Below, in pieces: positions 26,686 to 36,157 of a DNA stretch of 64,000 nucleotides; position 1 is the first letter of the stretch; the number at the start of each line of letters is the position of its first letter. The position numbers and the translations under genes were made by a program. The notes beneath the pieces were generated by a model. The model was not told the origin of the DNA and made no database searches. It was given only the letters and a program-made list of their open reading frames with translations. Source of the stretch: Pseudomonas saudimassiliensis (GTDB lineage Bacteria > Pseudomonadota > Gammaproteobacteria > Pseudomonadales > Pseudomonadaceae); NCBI RefSeq assembly GCF_000939975.1, contig NZ_LK391969.1, positions 1,743,953-1,807,952 on the forward strand, given 5' to 3'.

Positions 26686-27480
26686 TTAAAGAATACTTTC
26701 AACGATCCCGCCTTCTACCCGCAAGGCGGCGCCGGTGGTGGCACTGGCCTGTGGCGAAGCGGCATAGACGCTCAGGTTAGCCACTTCCTCGGGGGTGGCA
26801 AAGCGCTGCAACAGCGTGGAGGGGCGATTTTCCTGGAGAAACAGCGCCTCCATCTGTTCCGGCGAGACCCCGCGCTCGGCTGCCAGCTCGGCCATCATGG
26901 CGCTGGCGCCGGCAGTGCGAGTCGGCCCCGGCAGGATGGTATTGACGGTTACGCCGGTGCCGGCCAGCACCTTGGACAGGCCGCGGGACAAGCCCTGCAG
27001 GGCCGTCTTGCTGACGCCATAGTGGACCATCTCGGCGGGGATGTTCGCCGCCGATTCGCTGGAAATAAACTGGATCCGGCCCCAGCCGCGGTCGCGCATG
27101 CCCAGGGCGTAATGCCGTGCCAGTCGCACTCCGCTGAGAACGTTGACCTGGAAAAACTCCTCCCACAGGGCATCGTCGATATCGAAGAATTCCCGGGCGC
27201 CGTAGATCCCCAGGTTGTTCACCAGGATGTCCGTCTCCGGTTGGGCGGCCATCAGCGCCTGGCAGCCGGCGGCGGTACCGGCATCGCATACCACGCCGCG
27301 GGCATCATCCCGTTGCGCCGCTTCACGCAGTTGCGCCAGCGCCTCATCCACCCGGCTCTGCTCGCGCCCGACAATGGTCACCTGCGCCCCGGCCCGCGCC
27401 AGGCCGGTGGCAATGGCCAGACCGATACCGCCGGTCGAGCCGGTGACGATGGCCGTCTTGCCGGAAAGATCGATAATCAT
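26686..27480 (-). CDS. Short-chain dehydrogenase/reductase
   Basis: A 264-residue classical SDR. The cofactor motif TGSTGGIG is at residues 13-20, NNLG near 88-91, and the catalytic set Ser (ISSES near 139-143), Tyr154 and Lys158 (YGVSK) is complete. It should oxidise or reduce an alcohol/carbonyl with NAD(P)(H); the substrate is not predictable. It follows the dioxygenase gene by 24 bases and precedes DUF2218 by 18, in a four-gene set facing a LysR regulator. Confidence 0.9.
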   Translation of the reverse strand: MIIDLSGKTAIVTGSTGGIGLAIATGLARAGAQVTIVGREQSRVDEALAQLREAAQRDDARGVVCDAGTAAGCQALMAAQPETDILVNNLGIYGAREFFDIDDALWEEFFQVNVLSGVRLARHYALGMRDRGWGRIQFISSESAANIPAEMVHYGVSKTALQGLSRGLSKVLAGTGVTVNTILPGPTRTAGASAMMAELAAERGVSPEQMEALFLQENRPSTLLQRFATPEEVANLSVYAASPQASATTGAALRVEGGIVESIL

Positions 27481-27504
27481 GACATTCTCCTGATGCTGTG
27501 GCGC

Positions 27505-28332
27505 TCAGCCGAAGCGATACGCCGAAATAGTGGTTTTCATTACCTGTTCCGTATAGACGTTGCGGCCCGGGGAGTCGCCCGCCGCGCCAGCGGCCACCAT
27601 CAGCGGTAACAGGTGTTCCTCACCGCCCTCCGGATGACACAGCCGCGCATGGGGTGCGCTGGTCCATTGCGCCAGCAGGCGGTCGCGCTCGGCCGGCGCG
27701 CTTTCCACCGCCGCGGTCAGCCAGTCGTCGAACTCCGCCGACAGCGCCGAGAAACGTTCATCACCGAAGCCGCGCATATGATGGAAGCTCATGCCGCTGG
27801 CCACGATCAACACGCCCTCGTCCCGCAGGGCAGCCAGGGCTTCGCCGGCCCTCAAGTGGGCCTGCGGATCGAGGTTGCGCTGCAGCGACAGCTGGATGAC
27901 CGGGATATCCGCCGCCGGGAACATGAGCTTCAGCGGAATGAACATGCCATGGTCGAAGCCGCGCTGCGGGTCTAACCCGGACGGCAGACCGGCGGTGCTG
28001 AGCAGCTCACGGGTGCGCTCCGCCAGTGCGGGATGGCCCGGCGCCGGATAGGCCAGCTCATAGGTATGCGGCGGGAAGCCGTAATAATCGTAGACCAGCT
28101 CTGGATGGCTGTGGCCGGTCACCGCAAAGCGGTCATCCAGCCAGTGGGCGGACACCAGCACGATCGCCTTGGGCCGTGCCGGCAAGGTCTCGCTGACCCC
28201 GCGAAGAAAGGCACCCAGAGCATGCCAGGTATCCGCCGGTTGCCAGTCCATGAAAAAACACGGGCCGGCACCATGGGGTACGAAAAGTACCGGCATGCGT
28301 TGCTGGGTATCGTCGACTACTGAATCAGCCAT
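27505..28332 (-). CDS. LigB-type class III extradiol dioxygenase (DOPA dioxygenase-like)
   Basis: A 275-residue protein resembling YgiD/4,5-DOPA extradiol dioxygenases. Conserved metal-site histidines are visible in VPHGAGP (His20) and VSAHW (His63), with FDHGMFIPLKLMFP and GMSFHHMRGF further on. The fold normally binds non-haem Fe(II) or zinc and cleaves catechol-type rings; the real substrate here is unknown. It is the first gene of a four-gene minus-strand set and diverges from a LysR gene with a 100-base gap, a classic arrangement for control by that LysR. Confidence 0.9.
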   Translation of the reverse strand: MADSVVDDTQQRMPVLFVPHGAGPCFFMDWQPADTWHALGAFLRGVSETLPARPKAIVLVSAHWLDDRFAVTGHSHPELVYDYYGFPPHTYELAYPAPGHPALAERTRELLSTAGLPSGLDPQRGFDHGMFIPLKLMFPAADIPVIQLSLQRNLDPQAHLRAGEALAALRDEGVLIVASGMSFHHMRGFGDERFSALSAEFDDWLTAAVESAPAERDRLLAQWTSAPHARLCHPEGGEEHLLPLMVAAGAAGDSPGRNVYTEQVMKTTISAYRFG

Positions 28333-28411
28333 GTGTTGCCCTCCAATTGACTGGAAACAGTATGATTTAGCGTTTATAGCTTGAGAACCGGTAAGGTTGA
28401 GCTAACACTTA

Positions 28412-28424
28412 CTACTATTAGTAG
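28412..28424. promoter_or_regulatory. Inverted repeat upstream of the LysR gene
   Basis: CTACTATTAGTAG is a 6-base inverted repeat around one base, 9 bases before the LysR start codon and within the divergent promoter region. It may be an operator for autoregulation. It also overlaps the GTAGGAG ribosome site of the LysR gene, so an effect on translation is possible. Confidence 0.4.
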
Positions 28425-28432
28425 GAGATACC

Positions 28433-29335
28433 ATGCTGGATCGCGTTACCGGAATGCGCGTATTCGTCCGCGCTGCCAGTGCAGGCAGCCTGTCCGCCGC
28501 GGGCCGGCACCTGGGCATGTCACCGGCCATGGCCACCAAGCATGTGGATGCGCTGGAGGCCCGGCTGGGCGTAAAGCTGTTTCACCGTACCACCCGCCGG
28601 TTGAGCCTGACCGAGGCGGGCAGCAACTACCTGGAGGCCTGCCAGCGCATCCTGCCGGAGATCGACGAAGCGGAAGCGGCGGCTGCCTCGCAGCGGATCA
28701 AGGCCACCGGCCTGCTGCGCATGAATGTGCCGCTGTCCTTCGGCGAGCGTTTTATCGCCCCGCTGATGCCCGCGTTCAGTCATCGGCACCCGGAAGTGAG
28801 CGTGGAGCTGGGGCTCAGTGATGCCCAGGTGGACCTGCTGGCCGGCAACTGGGACCTGGCCATCCGCATCGGCCGGCTGACCGACAGCAACCTGCAGGCC
28901 CGGCGCCTGGGCGACAGCCGCATGCTGGTGTGCGCGGCGCCCAGCTACCTGGACCAGCGCGGCGTGCCCCGCCGGGTGACCGAACTGACCCAGCACAACT
29001 GCTTGAGCTATACGCTCTCCCCCATGCAGGACGCCCGCTCCTGGGCCTTCGGCAGCCACGGCGAGATCCGCGTGCCGGTCACCGGCGACCTGCTGGCCAA
29101 CAACGGCAACGCCCTGCTGGCCGCGGCCCTCGGCGGCCAGGGCATCATCTACCAGCCCCACTTCATTGTCGGCGAGGCGCTGGATACCGGGCGGCTGGTA
29201 GCCCTGGAGCTGGACCAGCCGGCCGTCGAGCTCGGTGGCATCCACGTCCTCTACCCGCCTGATCGCCGTCCTCCGGCCAAGGTGCGGGTAATGGTCGACT
29301 ACCTGGCCGAGGTCTTCGCCAGCACCCCACCCTGA
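28433..29335 (+). CDS. LysR family transcriptional regulator
   Basis: A 300-residue LysR protein. The N-terminal winged helix covers residues about 1-60 ([49 protein letters not shown]) and the substrate-binding domain about 90-295. It faces the dioxygenase-SDR-DUF2218-cytochrome b561 operon across a 100-base gap and is probably its regulator; the inducer is unknown. The start ATG has GTAGGAG upstream. A terminator hairpin lies 68 bases past the stop. Confidence 0.92.
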   Translation: MLDRVTGMRVFVRAASAGSLSAAGRHLGMSPAMATKHVDALEARLGVKLFHRTTRRLSLTEAGSNYLEACQRILPEIDEAEAAAASQRIKATGLLRMNVPLSFGERFIAPLMPAFSHRHPEVSVELGLSDAQVDLLAGNWDLAIRIGRLTDSNLQARRLGDSRMLVCAAPSYLDQRGVPRRVTELTQHNCLSYTLSPMQDARSWAFGSHGEIRVPVTGDLLANNGNALLAAALGGQGIIYQPHFIVGEALDTGRLVALELDQPAVELGGIHVLYPPDRRPPAKVRVMVDYLAEVFASTPP

Positions 29336-29402
29336 AGCGGAAATCGGACCAACCACCGGCGCCACGGCTGTCCCTGGCGGGCCTCAACCAGTACACTATG
29401 CC

Positions 29403-29427
29403 GCCCGCTTTTCCATGCGGGCTTTTT
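29403..29427 (+). terminator. Intrinsic terminator between the LysR and ABC-F genes
   Basis: Stem GCCCGC/GCGGGC with an 8-base loop followed by TTTTTCTTTC. It fits a Rho-independent terminator for the LysR gene. If the ABC-F promoter lies upstream of it (a TACACT-like -10 element is seen at about 29391-29396), the hairpin would instead sit in the ABC-F leader. Confidence 0.7.
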
Positions 29428-29453
29428 CTTTCTCTCTCCCGCAGGACATTTCC

Positions 29454-31043
29454 TTGATCTCTACCGCCAACATCACCATGCAGTTCGGCGCCAAGCCGCT
29501 GTTCGAGAACGTTTCCGTCAAATTCGGCAACGGCAACCGCTACGGCCTGATCGGCGCCAACGGCTGCGGCAAGTCGACCTTCATGAAGATCCTCGGTGGC
29601 GAGCTGGAGCCGTCCGGCGGCCAGGTGATGCTGGAACAGAACGTGCGCCTGGGCAAACTGCGCCAGGACCAGTTCGCCTATGAGACGGTCAGCGTGATCG
29701 ATACCGTGATCATGGGGCATGAGCAACTGTGGAAGGTGAAGGCCGAGCGCGACCGCATCTATTCCCTGGCGGAAATGAGCGAAGCCGACGGCATGGCGGT
29801 GGCTGAGCTGGAAACCGAGTTCGCCGAAATGGACGGCTACACTGCCGAATCCCGCGCCGGCGAACTGCTGCTGGGCCTGGGGATTCCGCTGGAACAGCAT
29901 TTCGGGCCGATGAGCGAAGTCGCGCCGGGCTGGAAACTGCGGGTACTGTTGGCCCAGGCACTGTTTTCCGATCCCGATGTGCTGCTGCTGGACGAGCCGA
30001 CCAACCACCTGGATATCAACACCATCCGGTGGCTGGAGGACATCCTCACCGCCCGCAGCAGCACCATGATCATCATTTCCCACGACCGCCACTTCCTCAA
30101 CAGCGTGTGCACGCACATGGCGGACCTGGATTACGGCGAGCTGCGGCTGTTCCCGGGCAACTACGATGAATACATGACCGCGGCCACCCAGGCGCGCGAA
30201 CGGCTGCTGTCGGACAACGCCAAGAAGAAGGCGCAGATTGCTGAGCTGCAGACCTTCGTCAGCCGCTTCTCCGCCAACGCCTCCAAGGCCAAGCAGGCCA
30301 CCAGCCGCGCCAAGCAGATCGACAAGATCCAGCTGGACGAGGTCAAGCCATCGAGCCGCGTCAGCCCCTTCATCCGTTTCGACCAGCACAAGAAGCTCCA
30401 CCGCCAGGCGGTGACCCTGGAGCAGGTCGGCCAGGGCTACGGCGGCGAGGTGCTGTTCAAGAACCTCAGCCTGCAGATCGAGGCCGGCGAGCGGGTAGCC
30501 ATCATCGGCCCCAACGGGATCGGCAAGACCACCCTGCTGCGGACCCTGGTCGGCGAGATGGCCCCCCAGGCCGGTGCGGTGAAATGGGCGGAAAGCGCCG
30601 ATGTGGGCTATTTCGCCCAGGATCACATGGAAGATTTCCGCGATGACTGCACCCTGTTCGAATGGATGGCGCAGTGGACCCAGGGCGGCGAGCAGCTGGT
30701 ACGCGGCACCCTGGGCCGCATGCTGTTTTCCAACGACGAGATCGGCAAGTCGGTAAAGGTGATTTCCGGGGGTGAGCAGGGCCGCATGCTGTTCGGCAAG
30801 CTGATCCTCAAGCGCGCCAACGTGATGGTCATGGATGAACCGACCAACCACCTGGACATGGAGTCCATCGAAGCCCTGAACCTGGCGCTGGAAAACTACC
30901 CCGGCACGCTGATCTTCGTCAGCCATGACCGCGAGTTCGTCAGCTCCCTGGCGACCCGGATCATCGAGCTGTCCGAGTCCGGCATCAAGGACTTCTCGGG
31001 TACCTACGACGACTACCTGCGCAGCCAGGGCGTGTTGGTCTGA
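29454..31043 (+). CDS. ybiT: ABC-F family ATPase, YbiT type
   Basis: A 529-residue soluble protein with two ABC ATPase domains and no membrane part. Walker A motifs are GANGCGKST and GPNGIGKTT; both [11 protein letters not shown] and [11 protein letters not shown]alker B segments are present. The sequence follows E. coli YbiT closely from [19 protein letters not shown] to the end. ABC-F proteins bind the ribosomal E site and act in translation or antibiotic tolerance. The start is TTG at 29454 with AGGA seven bases upstream; the ATG at 29415 lies inside a terminator stem and would add residues absent from the family. Confidence 0.93.
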   Translation: MISTANITMQFGAKPLFENVSVKFGNGNRYGLIGANGCGKSTFMKILGGELEPSGGQVMLEQNVRLGKLRQDQFAYETVSVIDTVIMGHEQLWKVKAERDRIYSLAEMSEADGMAVAELETEFAEMDGYTAESRAGELLLGLGIPLEQHFGPMSEVAPGWKLRVLLAQALFSDPDVLLLDEPTNHLDINTIRWLEDILTARSSTMIIISHDRHFLNSVCTHMADLDYGELRLFPGNYDEYMTAATQARERLLSDNAKKKAQIAELQTFVSRFSANASKAKQATSRAKQIDKIQLDEVKPSSRVSPFIRFDQHKKLHRQAVTLEQVGQGYGGEVLFKNLSLQIEAGERVAIIGPNGIGKTTLLRTLVGEMAPQAGAVKWAESADVGYFAQDHMEDFRDDCTLFEWMAQWTQGGEQLVRGTLGRMLFSNDEIGKSVKVISGGEQGRMLFGKLILKRANVMVMDEPTNHLDMESIEALNLALENYPGTLIFVSHDREFVSSLATRIIELSESGIKDFSGTYDDYLRSQGVLV

Positions 31044-31086
31044 GCAGAGCCCTCAGCCAAGCACCGGCCTCAGCCGAGCATAGCCG

Positions 31087-31521
31087 TCACCCCAGCAGTG
31101 GCGTCAGCCACTGCCAGAGAAAGCGCCCGTCCAGCACCAGCTTGTCCAGCCAGACCAGCTGGTGCAGGGCAATGATCAGCCACAGGGTCGTCAGGTAGCT
31201 GACCTTGCGGGTCTTGTGGCGGAACAGCTGTTGCGCCACCAGGGTACCCGGCCAGCCACCCAGCAGTTCGATACCGTGCAAGGTTATTTCCGGCGTGCGC
31301 CAGCGGCCCTTGAGGGCGCTGTGCTTGTCCGACCAGAACAGCAGAAAGCCGACGCCGCTGGCGCCCAGATAGACCAGCAGCACCACCGGCAAACCCGCCT
31401 GCAGCAATTCCCAACCGCCGACCAGGGGCAAGGTCAGCAGTACCGCCAGCACTGACAGCTTGAAGCGCAGATCGAGGATCCGCGGGAAGCGTTGCGCCGT
31501 AGCGCGGGGCCGTTCCATCAA
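31087..31521 (-). CDS. DUF1294 family membrane protein
   Basis: A 144-residue protein with hydrophobic helices at about 22-38, 43-63 and 110-125. The family motifs SDKHSALKGRWRTPEITLH and LLGGWPGTLVAQQLFRHKTRK are clear. Function unknown. Another overlapping frame of similar length on the same strand has no family features and is rejected. The gene stands between the ABC-F gene (convergent) and a small exported protein gene. Confidence 0.85.
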   Translation of the reverse strand: MMERPRATAQRFPRILDLRFKLSVLAVLLTLPLVGGWELLQAGLPVVLLVYLGASGVGFLLFWSDKHSALKGRWRTPEITLHGIELLGGWPGTLVAQQLFRHKTRKVSYLTTLWLIIALHQLVWLDKLVLDGRFLWQWLTPLLG

Positions 31522-31589
31522 TCACCGCTCCATGGGAAAACGCCATTGTGCGGCATTTGGCGATCGCGCGGTAGCCACCTGCCGGTGGG

Positions 31590-31973
31590 CTATTTGACCA
31601 GTGGGCGGGTCATTTCCAGGTAATCCTGGCCCTGGTCCTTGACCACGGCGGGCTTGCCCGTCTCCGACGCCACATGCACCGACTCGAGTACCTCGGCGGT
31701 GGTCTCCAGCTCCGCCTGGATACGCTGCAGGGCATTTTCCAGCGTGTAGGTCAGTTGATGCACCTCGTGCATATCCATGGGCGACAACTCATCCTTGGCC
31801 AGCAGCGTTTCCAGCTTGGTGTTGTATTCGCTCAGGTTGCTCACCGCCTGCTCAAGGGTCGCGGCCGGCTCGCCCTTGAAGTGGGCGGCCCGGTTACCCT
31901 CTGCGTCTGCCCAACTGGCGGCGCTGAGCGTGAGGGCGAGCATACCGGCGAAAAGTCGAAATCGAGTCTGCAT
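31590..31973 (-). CDS. Exported DUF6746-like protein
   Basis: A 127-residue protein beginning with a signal peptide (MQTRFRLFAGMLALTLSAASWADA). The mature part contains HFKGEPAATLEQAVSNLSEYN, then MDMHEVHQLTYTLENALQRI, resembling small periplasmic DUF6746 proteins. It is helical, without cysteines, and its role is unknown. The ATG just before the signal peptide is chosen, with AGGAGGAA upstream; a longer upstream frame lacks support. It diverges from the small gene at 32186. Confidence 0.75.
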   Translation of the reverse strand: MQTRFRLFAGMLALTLSAASWADAEGNRAAHFKGEPAATLEQAVSNLSEYNTKLETLLAKDELSPMDMHEVHQLTYTLENALQRIQAELETTAEVLESVHVASETGKPAVVKDQGQDYLEMTRPLVK

Positions 31974-32185
31974 GATGTGGTTCCTCCTGGAAGCCCGACA
32001 GGGGCCGATCAACCCGACGATACGCCCGATGATAATAAGTCGCAATTGATAATACGTTGTATCCATGCGACCGGGTGCCACAGGTCGCCTTACCCGAAAC
32101 TGCAGCCGATTCGTCATCAATTGGTCATCCCGGTCGCCGCAAGATGAAGCCGTCCACAACCTGATCCTTGTTTCGGAGGCTGCAG

Positions 32186-32386
32186 ATGGCATTCATTCCA
32201 GAGTTCGCTGGTGAATCCGCCAAGAGTGTGCGCAATGAACGGCGCCGCCAGGAAGACAAGCGACGCATGGCCTATCGCCGGGCGATCGAAGACTATCGGG
32301 AGGCCCAGGCACTGCAGGCCCAGCTGGGTGACTTTCCGGAATGGGTGACGACGCACCGGGGGAGCCTGTCCCGCCCGCAATGGTAG
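32186..32386 (+). CDS. Small basic conserved protein, PA3496-like
   Basis: A 66-residue protein, ATG at 32186 with GGAGG 6 bases upstream. It is highly charged, with RNERRRQEDKRRMAYRRAIEDYREAQ forming a long basic helix, and ends WVTTHRGSLSRPQW. The pattern resembles small Pseudomonas PA3496-family proteins annotated as putative envelope integrity factors, but I recognise this only by general pattern. Function unknown. Confidence 0.6.
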   Translation: MAFIPEFAGESAKSVRNERRRQEDKRRMAYRRAIEDYREAQALQAQLGDFPEWVTTHRGSLSRPQW

Positions 32387-32417
32387 ATTGCGCAGCGGGA
32401 CAGGTCAGCGCGGCGGG

Positions 32418-33557
32418 TTAGCCCTGCCGGGCTGCCAGGCGCCACAGCCGGGCTATATCCGCCGCCCGGGATTGCAGCTGCTCGGCCGCGCCGACCATGG
32501 CCTGTTCCAGGCTGATCGGCCCGGGGGCCAGGCTGAAGGCGGCTTCGATGCCGGCAGCGTACAGCCCTTGATAACCGTCACCCAGACTGCCCACCAGGGC
32601 AATCACCGGCACGCCGGCTGCCTGGGCTACCCGCGCCACCCCGACTGGGGTCTTGCCGTGCAGGCTCTGGCCGTCCAGCCGGCCTTCGCCGGTGATCACC
32701 AGGTCCGCGCCCTGCATGGCCTCGGCCAACCCCGATACGTCCGCGACCAGTTCGATACCCGGGCGAAAATCGGCGCCCAGGACCGCCTTGGCGGCAAAAC
32801 CCAAGCCGCCGGCGGCGCCGACGCCCGGCACCTCACGGTAATCCTCGCCCAGGGTGGCGGCCATCACATCGGCAAAATGCCCCAGCGCGCGGTCCAGCTC
32901 TTCCACCTGCTCGGGCGCCGCGCCCTTCTGTGGGCCGAACACGTGGGAGGCGCCGCGGGGGCCGCACAGCGGGTTATCCACATCCGCCGCCACCAGGATT
33001 TCTACCTGTTTGAGGCGTGGGTCCAGGCCGTCCAAGTCGATACGGTGCAGACCAATCAGTGCTGCACCACCAGCAGCCAGGGGCTGGCCGGCCCGGTCCA
33101 GCAGGCGCGCGCCCAATGCCTGCAGCAGTCCCGCCCCGCCGTCATTGGTGGCGCTGCCGCCGATGCCGAGGATGATACGCCGGGCGCCAGCGTCCAGCGC
33201 CGCGAGGATCAACTCACCGGTGCCCCGGGTGGTGGTCAGGCGGGCATCGCGCTGCGCCGGTGCGACCCAGTGCAAGCCGCTGGCTGCGGCCATCTCGATC
33301 ACTGCCTGATCCTCGGCCAGCCAGCCCCAATGGGCCATTACCGGTTCGCCCAGGGGGCCGCATACGCTGAGTTCGCGGCGCTCACCGCCACTGGCCGCGA
33401 GCACCGCATCCACCGTGCCTTCGCCACCGTCGGCCATCGGACACAAACGGATCTGCGCATCGGGATAGACCGTGCGCCAGCCCTGGGCAATGGCGTTGGC
33501 CACAGCCTCAGCGCTGAGGCTTTCCTTGAACGAGTCGGGCGCAATAACCAGCTTCAT
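32418..33557 (-). CDS. glxK: Glycerate kinase
   Basis: A 379-residue type-1 glycerate kinase, from ATG at 33557 (MKLVIAPDSFKESLSA). The motifs MADGGEGTVDAV, GIGGSATNDGGAGLLQALGA and VITGEGRLDGQSLHGKTPVGVA are characteristic. It phosphorylates D-glycerate with ATP to a phosphoglycerate that enters glycolysis. The start codon overlaps the stop of the upstream GntP transporter gene by one base, so the two are translationally coupled; transporter plus kinase is a sensible glycerate uptake module. The symbol glxK is used loosely; garK is equivalent. Confidence 0.93.
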   Translation of the reverse strand: MKLVIAPDSFKESLSAEAVANAIAQGWRTVYPDAQIRLCPMADGGEGTVDAVLAASGGERRELSVCGPLGEPVMAHWGWLAEDQAVIEMAAASGLHWVAPAQRDARLTTTRGTGELILAALDAGARRIILGIGGSATNDGGAGLLQALGARLLDRAGQPLAAGGAALIGLHRIDLDGLDPRLKQVEILVAADVDNPLCGPRGASHVFGPQKGAAPEQVEELDRALGHFADVMAATLGEDYREVPGVGAAGGLGFAAKAVLGADFRPGIELVADVSGLAEAMQGADLVITGEGRLDGQSLHGKTPVGVARVAQAAGVPVIALVGSLGDGYQGLYAAGIEAAFSLAPGPISLEQAMVGAAEQLQSRAADIARLWRLAARQG

Positions 33558-34915
33558 CACAGCAGCACCAGGCTGAGCAGCCACACGGTAAGCATGCCGA
33601 CGATCCCCTGCACCAGGGTCGCCATGGTCTGCGCCTGGTAGGCGGTCGCCACCTTCATGCGGCTGAACTGGGTGACTACCCAGAAGAAGCTGTCATTGGC
33701 GTGGGAGACGGTCATCGCGCCGGCGCCGATCGCCATCACCGTGAGCACCCGGCCCATTTCGCTATCCAGGCCCAACTGCGCCAGCAGCGGCGCCACCAGC
33801 GCCGAGGTGGTCACCAGGGCCACCGTGCTCGAACCCTGGGCCGTCTTCAGGCCGGCGGCGACCAGGAACGGCATGAACAGGCCGATGCCCAGCGACGACA
33901 GGGTCTGGCCGAGGTAATCACCCAGCGGGGTCGCGCTGAGCATGGTGCCGAAGGCGCCGCCGGCGCCCGTGATCAGCAGAATGGGGGCCGAGGCCACCAG
34001 GCCTTCCGACACCCGGTCATGCAGTTCCTGGCGCTTGTTATCCGACTTGAGCAGGGTGCAGGCCAGCGCCAGGCCAATCGCCAGGGCAAAGATTGGCTGA
34101 CCGAGGAAGACCACCAGCGTATACAGCCCACCCTCGCCCATGGGGCGCGCCGGCAGATTGGCGATCGTGCCCAGGCAGATCAGGGCGATCGGCACGAAGA
34201 TCGGGGCGAAGGCCTTGGCCGGGCTCGGCAGCTCACCATAGCTGTCGCGCATGGCCTGGTAGTCCTGGTGGTCGAGGATGGGCGCACCATCGGTTTCCAG
34301 CTCGATGTCCTTGCCGATGAAGCGGTTGGCCCAGAGCATCCCGGCCATGGCGGTGACAAAGGCCACAAACAGGCCAACCAGGATCACCAGGCCCAGGCTG
34401 GACTCCAGCCCGAGATTGCCGGCGGCAGCGATCGGACCGGGGGTTGGCGGCACGAAGGTGTGGGTGGCATACAGGCCGGTCGCCAACGCCACGCTCATGG
34501 CTACCACGGAGACCTTCATCCGCGCCGCCAGTGCGTTCTTCAGCGAGTTGAGGATAACGTAGCCGGAGTCGCAAAATACCGGGATCGACACCAGATAGCC
34601 GATGATCGACACCGTAAGGGTGGGAAACCGCTCACCCAGCAGCTTGATGACGGTTTCGGCCATGGTGATGGCCGCGCCGCTGCGCTCAAGGATCACGCCG
34701 ATAATGGTACCGAAGACAATGACGATCCCGATGTAGCCGAGAATGCCACCAAAGCCGCGGGTGATGTGACCGGCTATCTCCAGGGTAGGTAACTGGTAGG
34801 CGAAACCTGCCAGCAGTGCCGCGCCGAGCAGGGCCAGGAAAGGGTGGAGCTTGAATCGCGTTGTCGCCAGGACGATAAAGACGATCAGTGCGATCAGTAT
34901 CAGGACCAGACCCAT
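33557..34915 (-). CDS. GntP family permease (gluconate/glycerate-type)
   Basis: A 452-residue inner-membrane transporter with about twelve hydrophobic helices. GntP-family signatures include IGVILERSGAAITMAETV, CDSGYVILNSL, ATHTFVPPTPGPIAAAGNLG and AQGSSTVALVTTSALVAPLL. The direct coupling to a glycerate kinase gene suggests glycerate as substrate rather than gluconate. The 167-base region upstream, before the pycR stop, holds no other gene; I see no clear operator there. Confidence 0.9.
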   Translation of the reverse strand: MGLVLILIALIVFIVLATTRFKLHPFLALLGAALLAGFAYQLPTLEIAGHITRGFGGILGYIGIVIVFGTIIGVILERSGAAITMAETVIKLLGERFPTLTVSIIGYLVSIPVFCDSGYVILNSLKNALAARMKVSVVAMSVALATGLYATHTFVPPTPGPIAAAGNLGLESSLGLVILVGLFVAFVTAMAGMLWANRFIGKDIELETDGAPILDHQDYQAMRDSYGELPSPAKAFAPIFVPIALICLGTIANLPARPMGEGGLYTLVVFLGQPIFALAIGLALACTLLKSDNKRQELHDRVSEGLVASAPILLITGAGGAFGTMLSATPLGDYLGQTLSSLGIGLFMPFLVAAGLKTAQGSSTVALVTTSALVAPLLAQLGLDSEMGRVLTVMAIGAGAMTVSHANDSFFWVVTQFSRMKVATAYQAQTMATLVQGIVGMLTVWLLSLVLL

Positions 34916-35082
34916 TATCGTGCTTCCTTAGTGTGTGTGAGGGCAGAAAGGGGGCCGGGCGTAACCATCACCTGGCCGATGGGCGCATTATTGGTCATTT
35001 TGATGATGATGGACAGGCTGACGGTCACGCCAGGACCGCCAGGGACGTTCCGGGAGCGTGCCAAGTTATACGCTGCGCCCTT

Positions 35083-36027
35083 TCAAACGGAGCCAAAGGG
35101 CTCGGCCAGCTGCTTGATCAGCGCCCGTTCGTCGCGCAGGAACGCCAGGAAGGCTTCGGCTACCGGACTTAATCGTTTGCCCCGGGCATGCACCGCGCAC
35201 CAGCTGCGAAACAATGGCAGGTCCACGAAATCCAGGCGGGCCAGTTGGCCATTCTGCACCCAGGGTGCGGCACTATGCGCCGACACCAGACCGATGCCCA
35301 GCCCGGCGATCGCCGACTGCACCACCGTCTCCTCCGAGCCCATCTGCATCATCTGTTGCAGGTGCACGCGCTTCTGCTGGAAGAATTCATCACAGGCCTT
35401 GCGCACGCCGGAGCCAACTTCCCGGAGCAATACCATCTGGGATTCCAGCTCCGCCAGGACCAACGCCTGCGCCCCGACCAGGGGGTGGTCCGGTGCGGCC
35501 ACGGCAATCACCGGGTTGTTGAGGAAGGGAAAGAAATCCAGTGCCCGGTCCGCCGGCACCATGCCCATCAGCACCACGTCGTCGAGATTATCCCGCAACC
35601 GGCGAATCACCTCTGCCCGGGTGCAGACTTCCAGGCGAAAGCTCACCTCCGGGTGCCGCTGCCGGAAGGCCGCCAACAGGTGCGGGGTGAGGTACTGGAT
35701 GCTACTGGCGACCGCCAGGCGCAGCTCGCCGTGCAGGGTGCCCTGCAGCGCCGACAACTGCATGTCGAGGATTTCCAGGCGGTTGAAGATATCGCCGCTG
35801 GCGGCCAACAGGCTGTTGGCCGCCTCGGTCAGGTACAGCTTGCGGCCGACATACTCGAACAACGGCTGGCCCACCAACTCCTCCAGCTGGCGCATCTGCA
35901 AACTCACCGCCGGCTGGGTCAGGGCCATCTCCTCGGCGGTGCGGCTGTAGGACAGGGTCCCGCACAGGCTGCAGAACACCTGTAGCTGACGCAGCGTGAT
36001 TCGCTGCAGCTCCTTGCGCATGGCCAC
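35083..36027 (-). CDS. pycR: LysR regulator PycR-like
   Basis: A 314-residue LysR protein. The DNA-binding part is unusual in opening with ITLRQLQVFCSLCGTLSYSRTAEEMALTQPAVSLQMRQLEELVGQPLFEYVGRKLYLTEA; the effector domain follows. It diverges from pycA across 73 (to ATG 36101) to 130 (to GTG 36158) bases, the same arrangement as P. aeruginosa pycR with its pyruvate carboxylase genes, where PycR affects carbon flux and virulence. The divergent gap is AT-rich (about 36045-36100) and probably carries both promoters. Confidence 0.85.
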   Translation of the reverse strand: MAMRKELQRITLRQLQVFCSLCGTLSYSRTAEEMALTQPAVSLQMRQLEELVGQPLFEYVGRKLYLTEAANSLLAASGDIFNRLEILDMQLSALQGTLHGELRLAVASSIQYLTPHLLAAFRQRHPEVSFRLEVCTRAEVIRRLRDNLDDVVLMGMVPADRALDFFPFLNNPVIAVAAPDHPLVGAQALVLAELESQMVLLREVGSGVRKACDEFFQQKRVHLQQMMQMGSEETVVQSAIAGLGIGLVSAHSAAPWVQNGQLARLDFVDLPLFRSWCAVHARGKRLSPVAEAFLAFLRDERALIKQLAEPFGSV

Positions 36028-36157
36028 CTCCGCTGATGAAGAATTCGCTACATATTAGTTATTACTTATGGCTCGTCCAACAATTATTCATTTTTAATCA
36101 TTGACTATGCCGCTGTATGTTCATCTCACTCCCGATCACCCAACAGAGGAAAGGGCT

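Noticed and set aside
31070..31546. 158-codon minus-strand frame overlapping the DUF1294 gene
   Set aside because: It shares the same strand and span, but only the other frame shows DUF1294 motifs and membrane helices.
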